The notes beneath the pieces are model-generated. The model was given only the letters and a program-made list of their open reading frames with translations, ran no database searches and was not told where the DNA came from. From contig NC_090154.1 in assembly GCF_017916325.1 (NCBI RefSeq), positions 375,001 through 439,000 on the forward strand: a DNA stretch of 64,000 bases, read 5' to 3'. The stretch's first letter is position 1; each line of letters starts with the position of its first letter. The position numbers were made by a program, and so were the translations under genes. This document shows, in pieces, positions 32,580-43,766 of this stretch. Origin of the DNA: Leishmania martiniquensis. Taxonomy: Eukaryota; Euglenozoa; Kinetoplastea; Trypanosomatida; Trypanosomatidae.

Positions 32580-33404
32580 ATGTACCGCGCCCACAGTAAG
32601 GATATCAACAGGAATAAGAGCTTTCACCCGCTGACGTACCGGAACCTGCGCCGCGTCGAGCAGCTGAAGGAGGACGCCGAGCTCAACAAGGCGAAGGCGG
32701 CGGAGCGGCAGAAGCAGCTGCAGCACGATCAGGAAGAGCGTCGCTACGATGAGCTGGTGCTGGCAAACTCGGCAGACTCGCTCAGTGGTGAGTTGGCGCG
32801 CTACCGACAAACGCGCAGCATCTTCGCTGCCGAGTACGAGGCCGACGCCAAATCAGCGAAGGACGCGCCTGTGACGGCATCCCAGTCGCCGCAGGCCAGC
32901 AAGCAGGAAGTCCAGCTCAAGTCTGTCACCGGCTCCTCGCTCCCCGCAAACGGCTTCCTCAGCAAGTTCAAGAGGGAGGAGGCCGGCGGGTCGGCATATT
33001 CAGCGGAGAAAGTGCAGAGGCAGGACGACACAGCCACCGCTGCCGCCGCGCGTGCGGTCGAGCCGGCGGATGCCGAGACACCCATGCGGAAGCGGCCACG
33101 AGATGACGAAAATGGCAGAAGCGTCACCTCCAGCACCGACAACGGTAGCGCGAATGTCAACACCACCGGCTTTGTGACGAGCGCGGAAGCAGCGCAACTT
33201 CGGAAGGAATTGAACCTTGCACAGAAGCAGCGTCACGACCCGCTCATGCGAGTTAAGGAGTACCAGAACAGATGCGTTGCCGCGGCCGCAAGGCAACAGC
33301 AGCGTGAGCAAGAGTCACGTACAGACGCAAAGCAAGGCAGCGACGATAAAAATGTGCTGCAGAGCCGCATCCGTGAGCTGTTGGCTCTCAGGAAGAAAAG
33401 GTAA
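32580..33404 (+). CDS. CIR_N-domain protein, CWC25-like splicing factor
   Basis: 274 residues. The N-terminus, KSFHPLTYRNLRRVEQLKED (from residue 14) followed by a charged helix rich in Glu, Lys and Gln to about residue 60, matches the CIR_N domain as found in CWC25, where KSWHP-x-T-x-RN-x-x-V begins the spliceosome-binding helix. CWC25 joins the spliceosome just before the first transesterification. The middle (about 95-210) is low-complexity, with a KKR/RKR-type basic patch (MRKRPRD) as a possible nuclear signal. The C-terminus (about 210-274) is helical and basic, ending ALRKKR. In a trans-splicing organism the protein would serve spliced-leader addition (inference). Domain call is good; the exact orthology (CWC25 versus LENG1/CIR relatives) is open. 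Confidence 0.75.
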   Translation: MYRAHSKDINRNKSFHPLTYRNLRRVEQLKEDAELNKAKAAERQKQLQHDQEERRYDELVLANSADSLSGELARYRQTRSIFAAEYEADAKSAKDAPVTASQSPQASKQEVQLKSVTGSSLPANGFLSKFKREEAGGSAYSAEKVQRQDDTATAAAARAVEPADAETPMRKRPRDDENGRSVTSSTDNGSANVNTTGFVTSAEAAQLRKELNLAQKQRHDPLMRVKEYQNRCVAAAARQQQREQESRTDAKQGSDDKNVLQSRIRELLALRKKR

Positions 33405-34305
33405 AGTCAAGAGGCGCACGATAAGCGCGACTTGCGTGTCGCCATGTGTGTCTGTGTGTGTGTGTCTCTCTCGGTGTATGTATGTGTGGATGTACGCCCA
33501 CGCAGAGGCGCGCACATCGTTGCTCTGCGTAGGCTGCCGGGCCCTTCATGTTTCCATTCTGTTTCTTTCTGGGGGTTGGGGAAGTGTGCTATCGCTTTTC
33601 CTGGCGCCCATGTTGTTGCTAACACACCCTGCTGCTGGCGGTGTTCGTGGGGAGGACGAAAGTCCCACACAAAAAAAAACTACCCTCCTCCTCTTTCATC
33701 TCTCTTCCCTTGCATGGCGACACGCAGGCAGGCGAATACGACGTGGAAGAGAAATACGGGACGTCAAAAAGTTGAAAGAACGCGAAGCAAGGACGCTAGC
33801 GCATGCGCTGTGCTTCGTGTGTGCCTGTTCACCTAGCACACTCAAAGAGGCGAACTAGTGCACAGCACGTCCGGAGTCGTTCCCCAGCCCCTCCCCTCCC
33901 CCTTCTTTCGTGTGGGGTGGATTTTTTTTGGCCCTCGGCTGCACAGATGCCGTCCCCGCGCCGCCTCCACCCCTCCTTCTCCTCCTCCCTCACATCTTCC
34001 CACTGCCGCCCCGTACAAGAGAGCTCACAAATCGTTTTCGCGACCGCGACCACGACGGCATACGCACTGCCCTTCCCTTCGCTGTCACACACAGAGAGAG
34101 AGAAGCACGTACGCAGGCGAACATCAGCTCGCTTCGGTTGCCCTTGGCGCTTCTCTTCTCTGCCAGAGAAATTCATTGATCTCCTCGCATCGGCATTCCT
34201 CGCGTCTTGTCTCTCCTCCTCCCTCACTCCCTCTCTATTTTTGGTACAGTGAGGTCACCACGGCTGCTGCAACAACCGCAGAACAAATCCCAAGCAACCG
34301 GGAAG
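33405..34305. other. spacer CWC25-like - PheRS beta
   Basis: GT-rich then C/T-rich spacer including the 5' UTR of the synthetase gene. No gene is seen. Confidence 0.7.
34209..34249 (+). promoter_or_regulatory. probable trans-splice acceptor, PheRS beta
   Basis: A CT-rich run beginning TGTCTCTCCTCCTCCCTCAC leads into TTTTTGGTACAG, with AG at 34248-34249, 56 nt before the ATG. One of the clearest acceptors in the window. Confidence 0.65.
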
Positions 34306-36207
34306 ATGCCAACACTAACTGTGGCGAAGGAGTGCATCTGCCGTTTGGTCGGCAAGCTCTACTCGGACGAGGAGTTCAATGACCTGTGCTTCCAGTTTGG
34401 GCTGGAGCTGGATGACATCACGAACGAGAAGGAGATGTACATGCGGGAGCAGGGCAAGAGTGCGAAGGCGAGCGCGAATCCGACGGAGGCCCCTGTTCAC
34501 CTTTCAGAGGAAACGCTGTACAAGATCGACACCCCGGCAAACCGTCACGACCTCCTAACGGCGGAAGGCATGGCTTGCGCGCTGAAGGTGTTCATGGGCA
34601 CGATGCCGCTCCCGAACTACCGCGTCCTCAACCGCGCCAACCCGCTTTACCGCATGACTGTCGAGAAGAGTGTGAAGAACGTGCGCGACTACGTCGTGTG
34701 TGCTGTGCTGCGCAACATCCGCTTCAACGAGCGCAGCTACAACAGCTTCATCGACTACCAGGAGAAGCTCCACGCCGGGCTGGCCCGCCGCCGCACGCTG
34801 GCCTCGGTCGGCACCCACGACCTAGACAAGGTGAACACGACGGAATTTCTCTACGCCTGCCGCCCACGCGAAACGATTCGGTTTACCCCGCTGCGGCAGA
34901 CGAAGGAGTTGAACTGTGCAGGCGAAGGTCTTGCGAACTACTACGCCGACGATCGCCACATTGGCAAGTATGTGCCACTGATTTCCTCCTTACCGGCTTA
35001 CCCTGTCGTGTACGATGGCACCGGCGCGAACGTGCTCTCCTTGCCGCCCGTCATCAACTCACACTACTCGGCCATCTCTGTGGACACCACGAACATCTTC
35101 ATCGAGTGCACAGCCCCGGATCACTACAAGGCGCAGGTGTTGGTGAACCAGCTGGTGTGCGCCTTCTCGGTCTACTGCGACGACCCCTTCACGGTGGAGG
35201 CGGTTCAGGTGAACTACGAGCAGCCGGCGCCGGACGGCACAACGTCGCTTGTGACGCCAACGATGGAGACAAAGGAGGTCGCGATGAACGTCGCCCATCT
35301 CAACTCGCTCATCGGCATTGAAATGAAGAATGGTGCTGAGTGTGCGGAGCTGCTGAAGAAGATGATGTACACGATCAAGGAGGCCACAGCACATGAGGTG
35401 ACAGTGACGGTGCCACCGATGCGCACAGACGTCATTGGCGTCGCGGACGTAATGGAGGACGTCGCAATAGCGTACGGCTACGACAATATCACGTATGCCG
35501 AATGCAAGACCCGTGGTCTCGTGACGCAGACGCCAGTGAGCAAAGTGACGCAGCTGCTGCGCTGCGAGATGGCCTGTGCAGGCTACACGGAGCTGCTGAC
35601 GCTGTCGCTCTGCTCGCGTGCCGACGCGTTCGACAACCTCGGCCGCGTGGACAAGGACGTCGCAGTCCACATCGCCAACCCGCAGACAGCCGAGTTTCAG
35701 GTGTGCCGCCCATCGCTGCTTCCCGGCATTCTCAAGACCCTCGCAACGAACAAGTCGAAGCCGCTACCGCAGCGCTTCTTCGAGTGCTCAGACGTCGTCC
35801 TGCTAGACAACGAGCAGAACTTCCCACCGATACTAGAGGTGACGAGAGACTACGAGTCCTGCGGCGCCCGCAACCAAAGCCGCCTCGCTGCCGTGCACTG
35901 CAATGGCAGCTCAAGCGGATTCGAGAGCATCCACGGCCTCACCGAGCTCGCCCTGCTGAAGCTCGGCGTCCCATCAGAAGCGGAGATCGCAGAGGGCTAC
36001 GAGGGTGACTACTACACCTTGGAGAAGGGCGAGGACGGTGCCTTTTTTCCCGGTCGCACTATGGACATTGTTCTTCACCGCGCTGGCCAGACGGTGCGCA
36101 TCGGGCACCTCGGCGTCATTCATCCGAACACGCTCAAGGCGTATGATATACCGAACCCGTGCTCGTACATGGAGCTAAACATTCAGTTCCTCTGTGTACC
36201 TCTGTGA
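34306..36207 (+). CDS. FARSB: phenylalanyl-tRNA synthetase beta subunit, cytosolic type
   Basis: 633 residues from the ATG at 34306; the frame is open further upstream to a TTG at 34207, but that lies before the splice site. The beta subunit forms the alpha2-beta2 enzyme that charges tRNA-Phe; catalysis sits in alpha, editing and tRNA contacts in beta. The N-terminus (MPTLTVAKECICRL..., YSDEEFNDLCFQFGLELDDI) is that of eukaryotic/archaeal beta subunits. The B3/4 editing region is recognisable (VLSLPPVINSHYS, FIECTAPDHYK, about residues 200-275), followed by the B5 region (MRTDVIGVADVMEDVAIAYGYDNI, about 365-392) and the catalytic-like core to the end (CSYMELNIQFL). Length is slightly above the usual 590-610, partly from an N-terminal-domain insertion. 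The alpha subunit is not in this window. No defects seen. Confidence 0.95.
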   Translation: MPTLTVAKECICRLVGKLYSDEEFNDLCFQFGLELDDITNEKEMYMREQGKSAKASANPTEAPVHLSEETLYKIDTPANRHDLLTAEGMACALKVFMGTMPLPNYRVLNRANPLYRMTVEKSVKNVRDYVVCAVLRNIRFNERSYNSFIDYQEKLHAGLARRRTLASVGTHDLDKVNTTEFLYACRPRETIRFTPLRQTKELNCAGEGLANYYADDRHIGKYVPLISSLPAYPVVYDGTGANVLSLPPVINSHYSAISVDTTNIFIECTAPDHYKAQVLVNQLVCAFSVYCDDPFTVEAVQVNYEQPAPDGTTSLVTPTMETKEVAMNVAHLNSLIGIEMKNGAECAELLKKMMYTIKEATAHEVTVTVPPMRTDVIGVADVMEDVAIAYGYDNITYAECKTRGLVTQTPVSKVTQLLRCEMACAGYTELLTLSLCSRADAFDNLGRVDKDVAVHIANPQTAEFQVCRPSLLPGILKTLATNKSKPLPQRFFECSDVVLLDNEQNFPPILEVTRDYESCGARNQSRLAAVHCNGSSSGFESIHGLTELALLKLGVPSEAEIAEGYEGDYYTLEKGEDGAFFPGRTMDIVLHRAGQTVRIGHLGVIHPNTLKAYDIPNPCSYMELNIQFLCVPL

Positions 36208-38217
36208 GGTGGCGGAAATCGGCGCTGGCCGAGTGAGAGGAGAGCATAATGAGGGCCGAAGTGGCAGCACCCCCTCACACACACACACACATGCACAGAG
36301 AGAAAGGGGGAGGAGGTCGGTGGTAGTGATGGTGGTGGTGCGTTGGTTGGTTGGAGGGGGGGGATGCGGACACTTCACTGGAAGGGCAGGGGAAGCCGAG
36401 GCGACACGTCACTGCGCTTCTGCATGCACACATCCTCGTTACCCTCCCTCTCCTCTCCCAAACCGCTGCAGCGAAGGTGGGAGTAAAGCGGGAAGCAGGA
36501 GGAGCAGACAACCCGGAGCGATTAGCGGGTGCGCGTGACTCTTTCATACCGCATCGAACGCATATTTTGTGCGTCCTGTTGGAGCCCCCACCGCGTTTCG
36601 CCGCTCGCCTCAACCTCGATGAGGGCATACCGCTGCTTGAGGTGGCGCGTGCAATTTTTTTTTTCGGAGCCGCCGCGTTGGAATATCATTTAACCTCTGC
36701 AGACTTCTCTTCCGCGAGGTCGGTGAAGGGCGCCCATATAAACACGTGTGTATGTGTGTGTATGCAGCTGTGCGTCTTTCTCCCGACCCTCTGCTCCTGC
36801 AATTGGCAGCAAAGTGTCCGCCCACTAACATTCATACGCCCTCTCGGCCTCTGCACGGGTGCTGGAAGCTTGTGCAGGCGGGCGCACAAGCGAAAGGGGG
36901 AAGTTGGGCTAGAGAGAGGCGTGCAGACACGGCCACACACACACACACACAGGCACAGGCACATGCAGCCAGCGGAGCAAAGCCGCGGGCGGAGTAAACG
37001 TGAGTTTAACGCCTAACGCGTCTCTAACCCTTTTTGTTGTTGCTGTTGACTTACTCGTGGTGTGTGTGTGTGTGTGCTGCGAGCTACCCGGCGTGAAACA
37101 GACATGTGCGCGGGCGTACGCAGTATGGCAGAGAGCGGAAGGAAAAAGGGAAACGCACCATTTCTCTCGTCTCCCTACCATACAACGCCTGCGCGACTTG
37201 GAAAAGTGCTGCGTGAGAGTGCGGCTACCCTCCGACCACTTCGGACTTCTCAGAGTCACCGCCTACACACATACGCACACGCCGGCGCCCACGCGCCCAG
37301 AGACAACCCTCGCACGCATGACTCTGTCGCAACTGTCTGTTCATGCGCTCTTCCGCATCGCATCGCTTCTTCCTCGCTTCCCTCCACCCTGCCTTCGTAC
37401 ATAGCCAATCCGGAAGAAACAGCGAGGGGTGCAGCCGCAAGAAAGCGGGAGTAACCTCACGGCGGCACTGCTGCTGGAGACTGCAGACTTTGCCACTGCC
37501 CTTTGACGTGCGAAGGCGCTCCCACAGACGCGAGCGCGCGCCCCTCGGAGAGACGCAGTAGTGGCCTCCTCCTTCCCCTCGTCCTCCTTCGTTCGCGTTA
37601 CACTGAGCCGTCAGCGCACCATCGCTATCGTGCGCCTGCTGACGTCAAGAAAACCGCAACAAAAAGCAGTGCGCCTCTTTTCTCTGTGTCTGTGTGTGTG
37701 TGTGTGTGAGGCGGACACCATAAATTCGATAGCGAACGATACGGCGGGCGCGCCTGGTGCCGGCAGTGTCCGCTGCCGGTGGCAAAGACGTCAGCAGCAC
37801 GATAGCGCGCCAACACCGCTCCCTTGCGAAACGTGTCTCAAGAGGAGGCGTGCGTGGGCGCAATAGAGGTACTCACTTGGCTTTCGAGTTGCTGTCGCTC
37901 CGTTTCTTTGTTTTTTAATGCTTCCAGCTCATCGCACATCTCGTGTGTGCTTCATAGACGTCACCTGTACGACTTCATGTTTGCCGCTGCTCTCTGTACC
38001 CATCACGGCACACGCACATGCACACTTAGGCGCGCACGCGCGCTGATCATCCCCGTCTGCTTGCTTGAATCTTCTTCCTGCCGCATTTCGCCATCGCTGC
38101 TTGCTGGGAAGCTCTTTGTTGCTGCTGTTGTCGCCTTTTCTTTGCCGGTCAGTCTCTGCCCTCTCTCTCTCTCTCTGAGGAGGCGGTGGAGGTGGAGGGA
38201 GGGCTGACAGACGAGCC
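36208..38217. other. spacer PheRS beta - large unknown protein
   Basis: 2.0 kb with CA/GT microsatellites and CT runs; short frames of up to 221 codons look like translated low complexity. No gene is supported. Confidence 0.7.
38128..38152 (+). promoter_or_regulatory. probable trans-splice acceptor, 1376-residue protein
   Basis: TGTCGCCTTTTCTTTGCCGGTCAG with AG at 38151-38152. A second pyrimidine run and AG at 38178-38179 is an alternative; either lies within 70 nt of the ATG. Confidence 0.5.
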
Positions 38218-41200
38218 ATGTTGAAGCGCACGGTTTGGGGGCGCTTGTGTCTGGGCCCTACGCGGCCACCAGGCGCAAGGGCGCCTCACAGATGGAGCAG
38301 CAGCCTACCGTACACGATCGGCTGCGCAAATCGTGGCCGCTGCACTGCTCAGCGTGTCCATGCCGTTCGGCCGCTGCGCGCCCTCATCGCCTCCTCCATC
38401 CCGGTGGCGGTGGATCAAGTGTCGTGTGCGTGGCGGCGGCGTCGTGATGGTGCGTCTCGAGCGCGCACGTGCTCCGTTGCGTTCCAGCGCCGTAGCATTA
38501 GCTCTTCTTACTCCAGCAGTGTGCCTTGCGTTCGCTTTGACGTGAGCACGGAGCGGCTCGCGCGCGCCACAGGGCAGTCGACTCTGCCGGCCAGCGCGAG
38601 CATCTTCATGATTGACCTTCGCAAGAGCCAGCGCAAATCGAGGCGGGTGAACCCCAAGTCTGCCATGGCCTCCGTCATAACCGCCCACCGCGCCGAGGTG
38701 CTGAAGGTAAAAGAGGAACTCGGCGAGGCTGACGCCTACGCCCCACCACTCATCTTCCTCGTCAAGACGGACGATACGAAGAAGCAGGCGGAGCGGCGAC
38801 AGGAGCAGATGGACGCACAGCTACAGGCGCTCGGCGCCTTCGGTGAATTCCGCGTGTGCGTGCTCGACGGCACCAAGTCCCGCCACTGGACCCGCTACAT
38901 CGACCCGCCAACTACGCCAGAGAAAGTCGCGCCTGGTCGCGCTGAGGCCGCCTCGGGCAGTGCAACGGATACCGCGTCGGTGGTCGGTGCAGCTGTCAAC
39001 CCTATGATAATGTCCGCCAGTCCTGCTGACGATGAGCCGGCGAGGCCTGTACCAACTGCGAAGGTTTTTGCTGTGAGTCAGGGCGCAAACCACGCCGATA
39101 CTGCCGGAGCTTCAGCTGCTGCGTCGTCTCCTCTCCTGCCGGAAGACGGAGCAGCGGTGGGCTTCACGGGTGTCTCCGAACAGGCTGGCGGCGGAGCGGG
39201 CGAGGAGGAGGGAGAGGAGGTATGGGAAGAGATCGAGGTCGAAGTTGAGGACGAGGAAGATGTCGAAAGGGACGACAGCGGCGGAATCAGTGCTGGTGCG
39301 AACCGCGATGCCAGCGGCGCTGAGACGACGGAGGCGCACGCCTATGGAAGGGACTCGGCGGTGGTGTCCACGCCGACTGTTTCAGCAGCGCACGCGGAGG
39401 CGCATAAGAAGAGGGGAGTCACAGCGCCGTGTACGACAAGGAAGAGCGTCAACCCAGTTTGGGCACACGTGAAGAGCAACGTCCAGGATGGGGATGGCGT
39501 AGCGGGTGCTGCCGCCTCGGTAGCCGCTGCAGAGGCCTTGCTGCGAGAGCACGAGAGCGCGGAAGAGGAGGTCGTGGATGTAGCGGAATGGGGCAGTGGC
39601 GACGGTTCCGCCAACGCAGCATCGCCGGCAGTGCCCGATCTCGCCGCTGGCGCCATGAACAGCCATCAGCGTTTGCCTGAAGGCACGTGCGAGGCGAGTA
39701 GCGGCGGCATCCCTGACGCGCCACAGTGGAGTGCGCCGGAGAGGCGCATCCGTGATCACGTGTTTCTCGCCACAGCGCATGCACCTCTATCGGCGGAAGC
39801 GACTGTCGAAGCTGTTCCGCTGAAGTGCTCGGCCGACGCAGGGGCGCTGGCCCCTCTTGAAGAGTTGGAAGAGTTCGACATCGACGCTCCTTTAGATGAA
39901 TCTGGAGATGCTGATGCGCCGGCGGAGGCGGCCCGGTCGGGGTCGGCCAATGACACGCCCGGTGCTTCAAGTAAGGTGGTGACCAAGCACGCAGAGCCAG
40001 CAGCAGCAGCAGCAGAGCCTGTCGCAACTGTAAGGGTGTCCGGCGCTGGCGTTATCAGCGCAGCGGACGAGATTGACATGGGGGAAGCTGAAGAGGCAAC
40101 CGCTGGGCATACCGGCCGTCTGGCAGAGCCAGCGACTGCGGGCCAATGCCTCCCGGAGGGGATGGAGGAGGAAGCAACGGCATTCATGACAGCAGGTGCA
40201 GCAGGCGCCGGACGATCCTCGGCTCTCTCCAGCCGCGACAGCGCGATCACAACCTCGGAGGAGAATCCAGCAGAAGCGGCAAAAGCGGCCACAGCCACGG
40301 AAGACCACTCGAGCTCACAAACTGGCACCGTCGAGACGCCCTCACCCCCTGTGCGGCCGCCGAAGCCATCCATCCCTGTGCCGGTGTACCCACAAGTACC
40401 ATCACGGCTGTATTACGGGGTGACGACAGTGTACCTCTCCGATCGCGCCTATATTGAGCTGCCGGCCACGGCGAACGTGCTTGTCATTGACCATCTTGAT
40501 TGGGACGACGCACACCTGGCGGCGATCGATGCAGCGCTAGAGCTGGTTGACCCTGTCGCTGGACACGTGCTGCTCTACGCTGAAGCCTATGCACCACAGA
40601 GCGAGCAGGTAATGGGGGACATGAACGCGCATCGCCGCTCCCTTCTACCCTTCATCTTCGTCTTCCGGACTCAGCTCTCCGCGGAAGCCGCGATGGAAGT
40701 CCAGCGCCGTCTCACCAACGCCCTGCACGTGCGCCCCACGCTGGTCAACGCCGCGCAGCGGTCTTTGGTGGCAGGGAAGCATGACCGCACTTCCGTCTGT
40801 GTGCTGAACGCCGCGGAGAGCGAGAGAGGAGGCGAGAACCCGATGCTGGCGCCGCAGCCGCGTAAGGTGGCCCCCACATCGCCGAAGTTGCCGCCAGTGC
40901 AACTAGCTGCAGTGCATCATGCCACAGTAGCGGCGGCGGCGGCAACAGCACCCCGACATGAAGTCGATGCGCCGCTCCGCGAAAAGAGCACCACCGCGAC
41001 GGTATCGGCGGCAGCCTCGCCTCACAGACCTTCAGAAGTAACGGAACGGAGGCAGAGAGGCGGTGGCACGGTGGGCATGGAAAACGATGCCGAGCAGCAA
41101 CTGTGGACCTTTCTCAACCAAGCCTCTTTCCATATGCCCCTCGAACGCAACGCGGCGGCGGCGTCGACCCTGCAAGTGGCGGCGCAGCGAAGCTGCCATG

Positions 41201-42348
41201 ACTGGCATGACCGGCATAGGGCGGGTGCAGCGGAAGTTCAGCCACAGGTCTCCGTACCAGGCGCTTCATCTGCGCGAGGGAACAACGATCAGGCAGCGAT
41301 GGCGTACACCCGCACTGCAGGAACCTCCGATGCACGAATGACTGGCACCGGCGACGACGGAGAGGTCAGCAAGCAGCACGTAGCCGCTAACGCTGTCGGG
41401 GGCGAAGCGCCAGCCTCGCAGTCGCCTCGGCTTGCGTACGCATCCACTCTTCTGAGCCCCCAAGCCGCTCTCCCGCTCTTCAATGCGAGAGCAAGCGCCA
41501 ATGCTGGCAGTGATGCAGCCGCGGTACACCGCGAGGTTCCCGCGGCAACTCTGGTGGCCGAAGAAGACGGAAGCGCCGCTGTGATCAAGCGTGGCCTCTT
41601 CAACTTCGGCGCCATCGCTTTTGGCAAAGACAACGGCTACTACGCAGCAGCGGCGGTGCCGCGACGTAGGCGAGCTTCCAGATCGGCATGGGACAGTAAG
41701 GACACAGACGACGAAGCCGATGGCGAGCCCAATGTAGCGGACGCGGCAGACGGCGCTGCGGCGAGCTCAGTTCTCGGCAGTGTAAGTGACTTAGGACTTT
41801 ACCCCGTAAGCGAGAGCGTGGCCGCCGCTAGGGCGGAGGCAGCGCGCAACAGAAGCCTGAGTGGCGGCGGCAGTCCGTTCTCTGATGAAGAGATCGCCAA
41901 GATCGAGGAGGGGATCATTCTCGCGCAATTTAGGAAGATGGAGAGGAAGGAGAAGCGCATCGAGGCGCGCAGGGCCAAGCTGTCGAAGGCCAAAGAAGCC
42001 AAGGCGCGCCTCTCCAGCCAGTCTGTTGCAGCCTCATCGTCATCGCCGTCTCGGGGCTCTCCAGTGTCGCTCTCCGCGAAACTCTCGCGCACATCTCAGC
42101 AGCGATGGCGTGGCAGTCGCAGCGCGCCTGACACGTCCAAAACGATGGCCACAGCTCGAGAGGAGGACCGTGCCGAGGACAAACTTCTGGAGGACTTCAT
42201 CAGCAGCTTGCTTGTCAGCGACAAGTGCAGCAATGAGCCCAAGACGAAGGTGTCCATGTCGTCTGCGCAGGCTGGAAGACTAGTGCGTTCTGCGCGCTGC
42301 ACACTGGCAAAAGCCGCTTCTTCAACCCGAGAAGGGCGCAAGCGTTAG
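38218..42348 (+). CDS. large kinetoplastid-type protein, unknown function, shares a module with its neighbour
   Basis: 1376 residues; I do not recognise a named family. The first 60 residues (MLKRTVWGRLCLGP...) are basic and Arg/Ser/Pro-rich, like a mitochondrial presequence. Two ordered regions stand out. Residues about 125-240 contain ASIFMIDL, then APPLIFLVKT, a charged helix and FRVCVLDGT. Residues about 740-880 contain ANVLVIDHL, HVLLYAEAY, LLPFIFVFRT-QLSAEAA, a helix and TSVCVLNAAE. Both look like the same strand-strand(T)-helix-strand module, also seen twice in the next gene. Between them is a long acidic, Ala/Glu-rich disordered stretch (EEEGEEVWEEIEVEVEDEE near 330-350). Near the C-terminus (about 1222-1275) is a highly charged helix (EEIAKIEEGIILAQFRKMER...), probably a coiled coil. 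A mitochondrial scaffold or RNA/ribosome-associated role is a guess only. Confidence 0.85.
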   Translation: MLKRTVWGRLCLGPTRPPGARAPHRWSSSLPYTIGCANRGRCTAQRVHAVRPLRALIASSIPVAVDQVSCAWRRRRDGASRARTCSVAFQRRSISSSYSSSVPCVRFDVSTERLARATGQSTLPASASIFMIDLRKSQRKSRRVNPKSAMASVITAHRAEVLKVKEELGEADAYAPPLIFLVKTDDTKKQAERRQEQMDAQLQALGAFGEFRVCVLDGTKSRHWTRYIDPPTTPEKVAPGRAEAASGSATDTASVVGAAVNPMIMSASPADDEPARPVPTAKVFAVSQGANHADTAGASAAASSPLLPEDGAAVGFTGVSEQAGGGAGEEEGEEVWEEIEVEVEDEEDVERDDSGGISAGANRDASGAETTEAHAYGRDSAVVSTPTVSAAHAEAHKKRGVTAPCTTRKSVNPVWAHVKSNVQDGDGVAGAAASVAAAEALLREHESAEEEVVDVAEWGSGDGSANAASPAVPDLAAGAMNSHQRLPEGTCEASSGGIPDAPQWSAPERRIRDHVFLATAHAPLSAEATVEAVPLKCSADAGALAPLEELEEFDIDAPLDESGDADAPAEAARSGSANDTPGASSKVVTKHAEPAAAAAEPVATVRVSGAGVISAADEIDMGEAEEATAGHTGRLAEPATAGQCLPEGMEEEATAFMTAGAAGAGRSSALSSRDSAITTSEENPAEAAKAATATEDHSSSQTGTVETPSPPVRPPKPSIPVPVYPQVPSRLYYGVTTVYLSDRAYIELPATANVLVIDHLDWDDAHLAAIDAALELVDPVAGHVLLYAEAYAPQSEQVMGDMNAHRRSLLPFIFVFRTQLSAEAAMEVQRRLTNALHVRPTLVNAAQRSLVAGKHDRTSVCVLNAAESERGGENPMLAPQPRKVAPTSPKLPPVQLAAVHHATVAAAAATAPRHEVDAPLREKSTTATVSAAASPHRPSEVTERRQRGGGTVGMENDAEQQLWTFLNQASFHMPLERNAAAASTLQVAAQRSCHDWHDRHRAGAAEVQPQVSVPGASSARGNNDQAAMAYTRTAGTSDARMTGTGDDGEVSKQHVAANAVGGEAPASQSPRLAYASTLLSPQAALPLFNARASANAGSDAAAVHREVPAATLVAEEDGSAAVIKRGLFNFGAIAFGKDNGYYAAAAVPRRRRASRSAWDSKDTDDEADGEPNVADAADGAAASSVLGSVSDLGLYPVSESVAAARAEAARNRSLSGGGSPFSDEEIAKIEEGIILAQFRKMERKEKRIEARRAKLSKAKEAKARLSSQSVAASSSSPSRGSPVSLSAKLSRTSQQRWRGSRSAPDTSKTMATAREEDRAEDKLLEDFISSLLVSDKCSNEPKTKVSMSSAQAGRLVRSARCTLAKAASSTREGRKR

Positions 42349-43766
42349 CACGGTGCGCATGTATGCGTGCCTGTGTGTGTGTGTGTCTGCATGCAGATAT
42401 CTTCGAGGGGCGACAGGCAGCGGTGCATGATGAAGCTGATGCGTCACCGCAGACAGCCTCCACTCGCCCCTGGTAAATGATGCACGCGTGTGCGGATGTC
42501 GGCGTCGGTATCGGTGTGATGAGGCCTCCTCCTCTCCTCCCGACCTCTACTCTCAGGCCCCCCCCTCGGAGCCCAAGCTCGAGGATACAGGTGCGCCCGC
42601 CTACCTCGCCCCACGCCTCCCCCATCCTGCGCTCTGCTATCGACCCTCACCTTCTTTATCGCGTCGTTCATCATTAAGGCCTACAAGAGGGCGCTGACGA
42701 AGGAAAGACAAGTGGAGAAAAAGCTCGTGAATGCACAGACACTGCGTCCGTCTCCGCTCTTCTCCTGGCAATCCCAAGTAAGCAACGCGCTTCATTACAT
42801 CACAGCTCCCCCCCCGTCAACCCGTCCGCGCGCTCTCTCTCCTCTCGCGCGCGTGCGCACGCACACGCACGCACTTCTTTCCATTGCACCGGCGCACATT
42901 AAAAGCGTACTCGGCAGACAGTGAGAGAGGGAGAGAGGGGGGCTCTAGTGTGTGGACAGGGGAGGAGAAGGGGTGTGGCACAGGATTTAGTGCAGCTCCG
43001 CTGGCGGCCTTCGTCGTCGCGTACTTCTCTCTCCACCAACGAGCGCCCGCCGATTCGCCCCGATGCACTTGTCATGTCCCTTGCACACCGTCCATCTCCT
43101 CCTCCTCATTCTGGCTATAGGCGGTCCGTGCGTGGCGTCATGGTATTCGGCGCGCGAACGGCACGAACGATTATCGCCGTACAGGTTGCCACAGTCATCG
43201 ACATCACTGTTGCGACGCTTACTCCCTCCCCCCTCTCTCTCGGCGTGTGTGTGCATGCCTGGGGGCGTGCGTGCACCTGAAGCGCACCGAGGCCCTTCAC
43301 ATCGTCTTCTCTGTTGTGCAGAGTAGTTACACACGCACACACACATACACACACAACCCGAGTCCCCGGAGGTGTCCAGTACCGCCACTTAGTGTGTATG
43401 TGTGTATGTGTGTGTGTTCGAGTGTTCGCTCCTTCGCGCTTTGGCTTCCTTGTCTCGAGCGAGGAAAGGCTTACCCCCTCCTCCTCCCCCCCCCACACAC
43501 ACACACCACCACGCACACACACACACATACCTCCACCATAGAAGCTGTATTTGTGCTCTGCCTCGCACCGTCTCGTGCTCGACTCCTCACCCTTCGTCAT
43601 CATCCAGGCGTTGCTCTTTCCTTTTGTTTTTTCTGCCCTCTGAGAGAACCCCTCTCCCTCCCTCTCTTTCTCTCTCTCCCTCTGCCCCCCCCCGCACCCC
43701 GCACCCCGCGCGCGTCTCCTCGCGTGGGGCTCGTTGTCCTCTTAGCCTGATCGGATTCGAAGAGAC
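42349..43766. other. spacer between the two module-sharing genes
   Basis: GT/CA microsatellites, poly-C and CT tracts. No gene is seen. The spacer is not similar to the coding regions on either side. Confidence 0.7.
43720..43745 (+). promoter_or_regulatory. probable trans-splice acceptor, 1490-residue protein
   Basis: TCGCGTGGGGCTCGTTGTCCTCTTAG with AG at 43744-43745, only 21 nt before the ATG; long CT tracts lie just upstream. Confidence 0.5.

Noticed and set aside
34207..34305. Upstream TTG extension of PheRS beta
   Set aside because: It lies across the splice acceptor at 34249, and the conserved N-terminus starts at the ATG at 34306.
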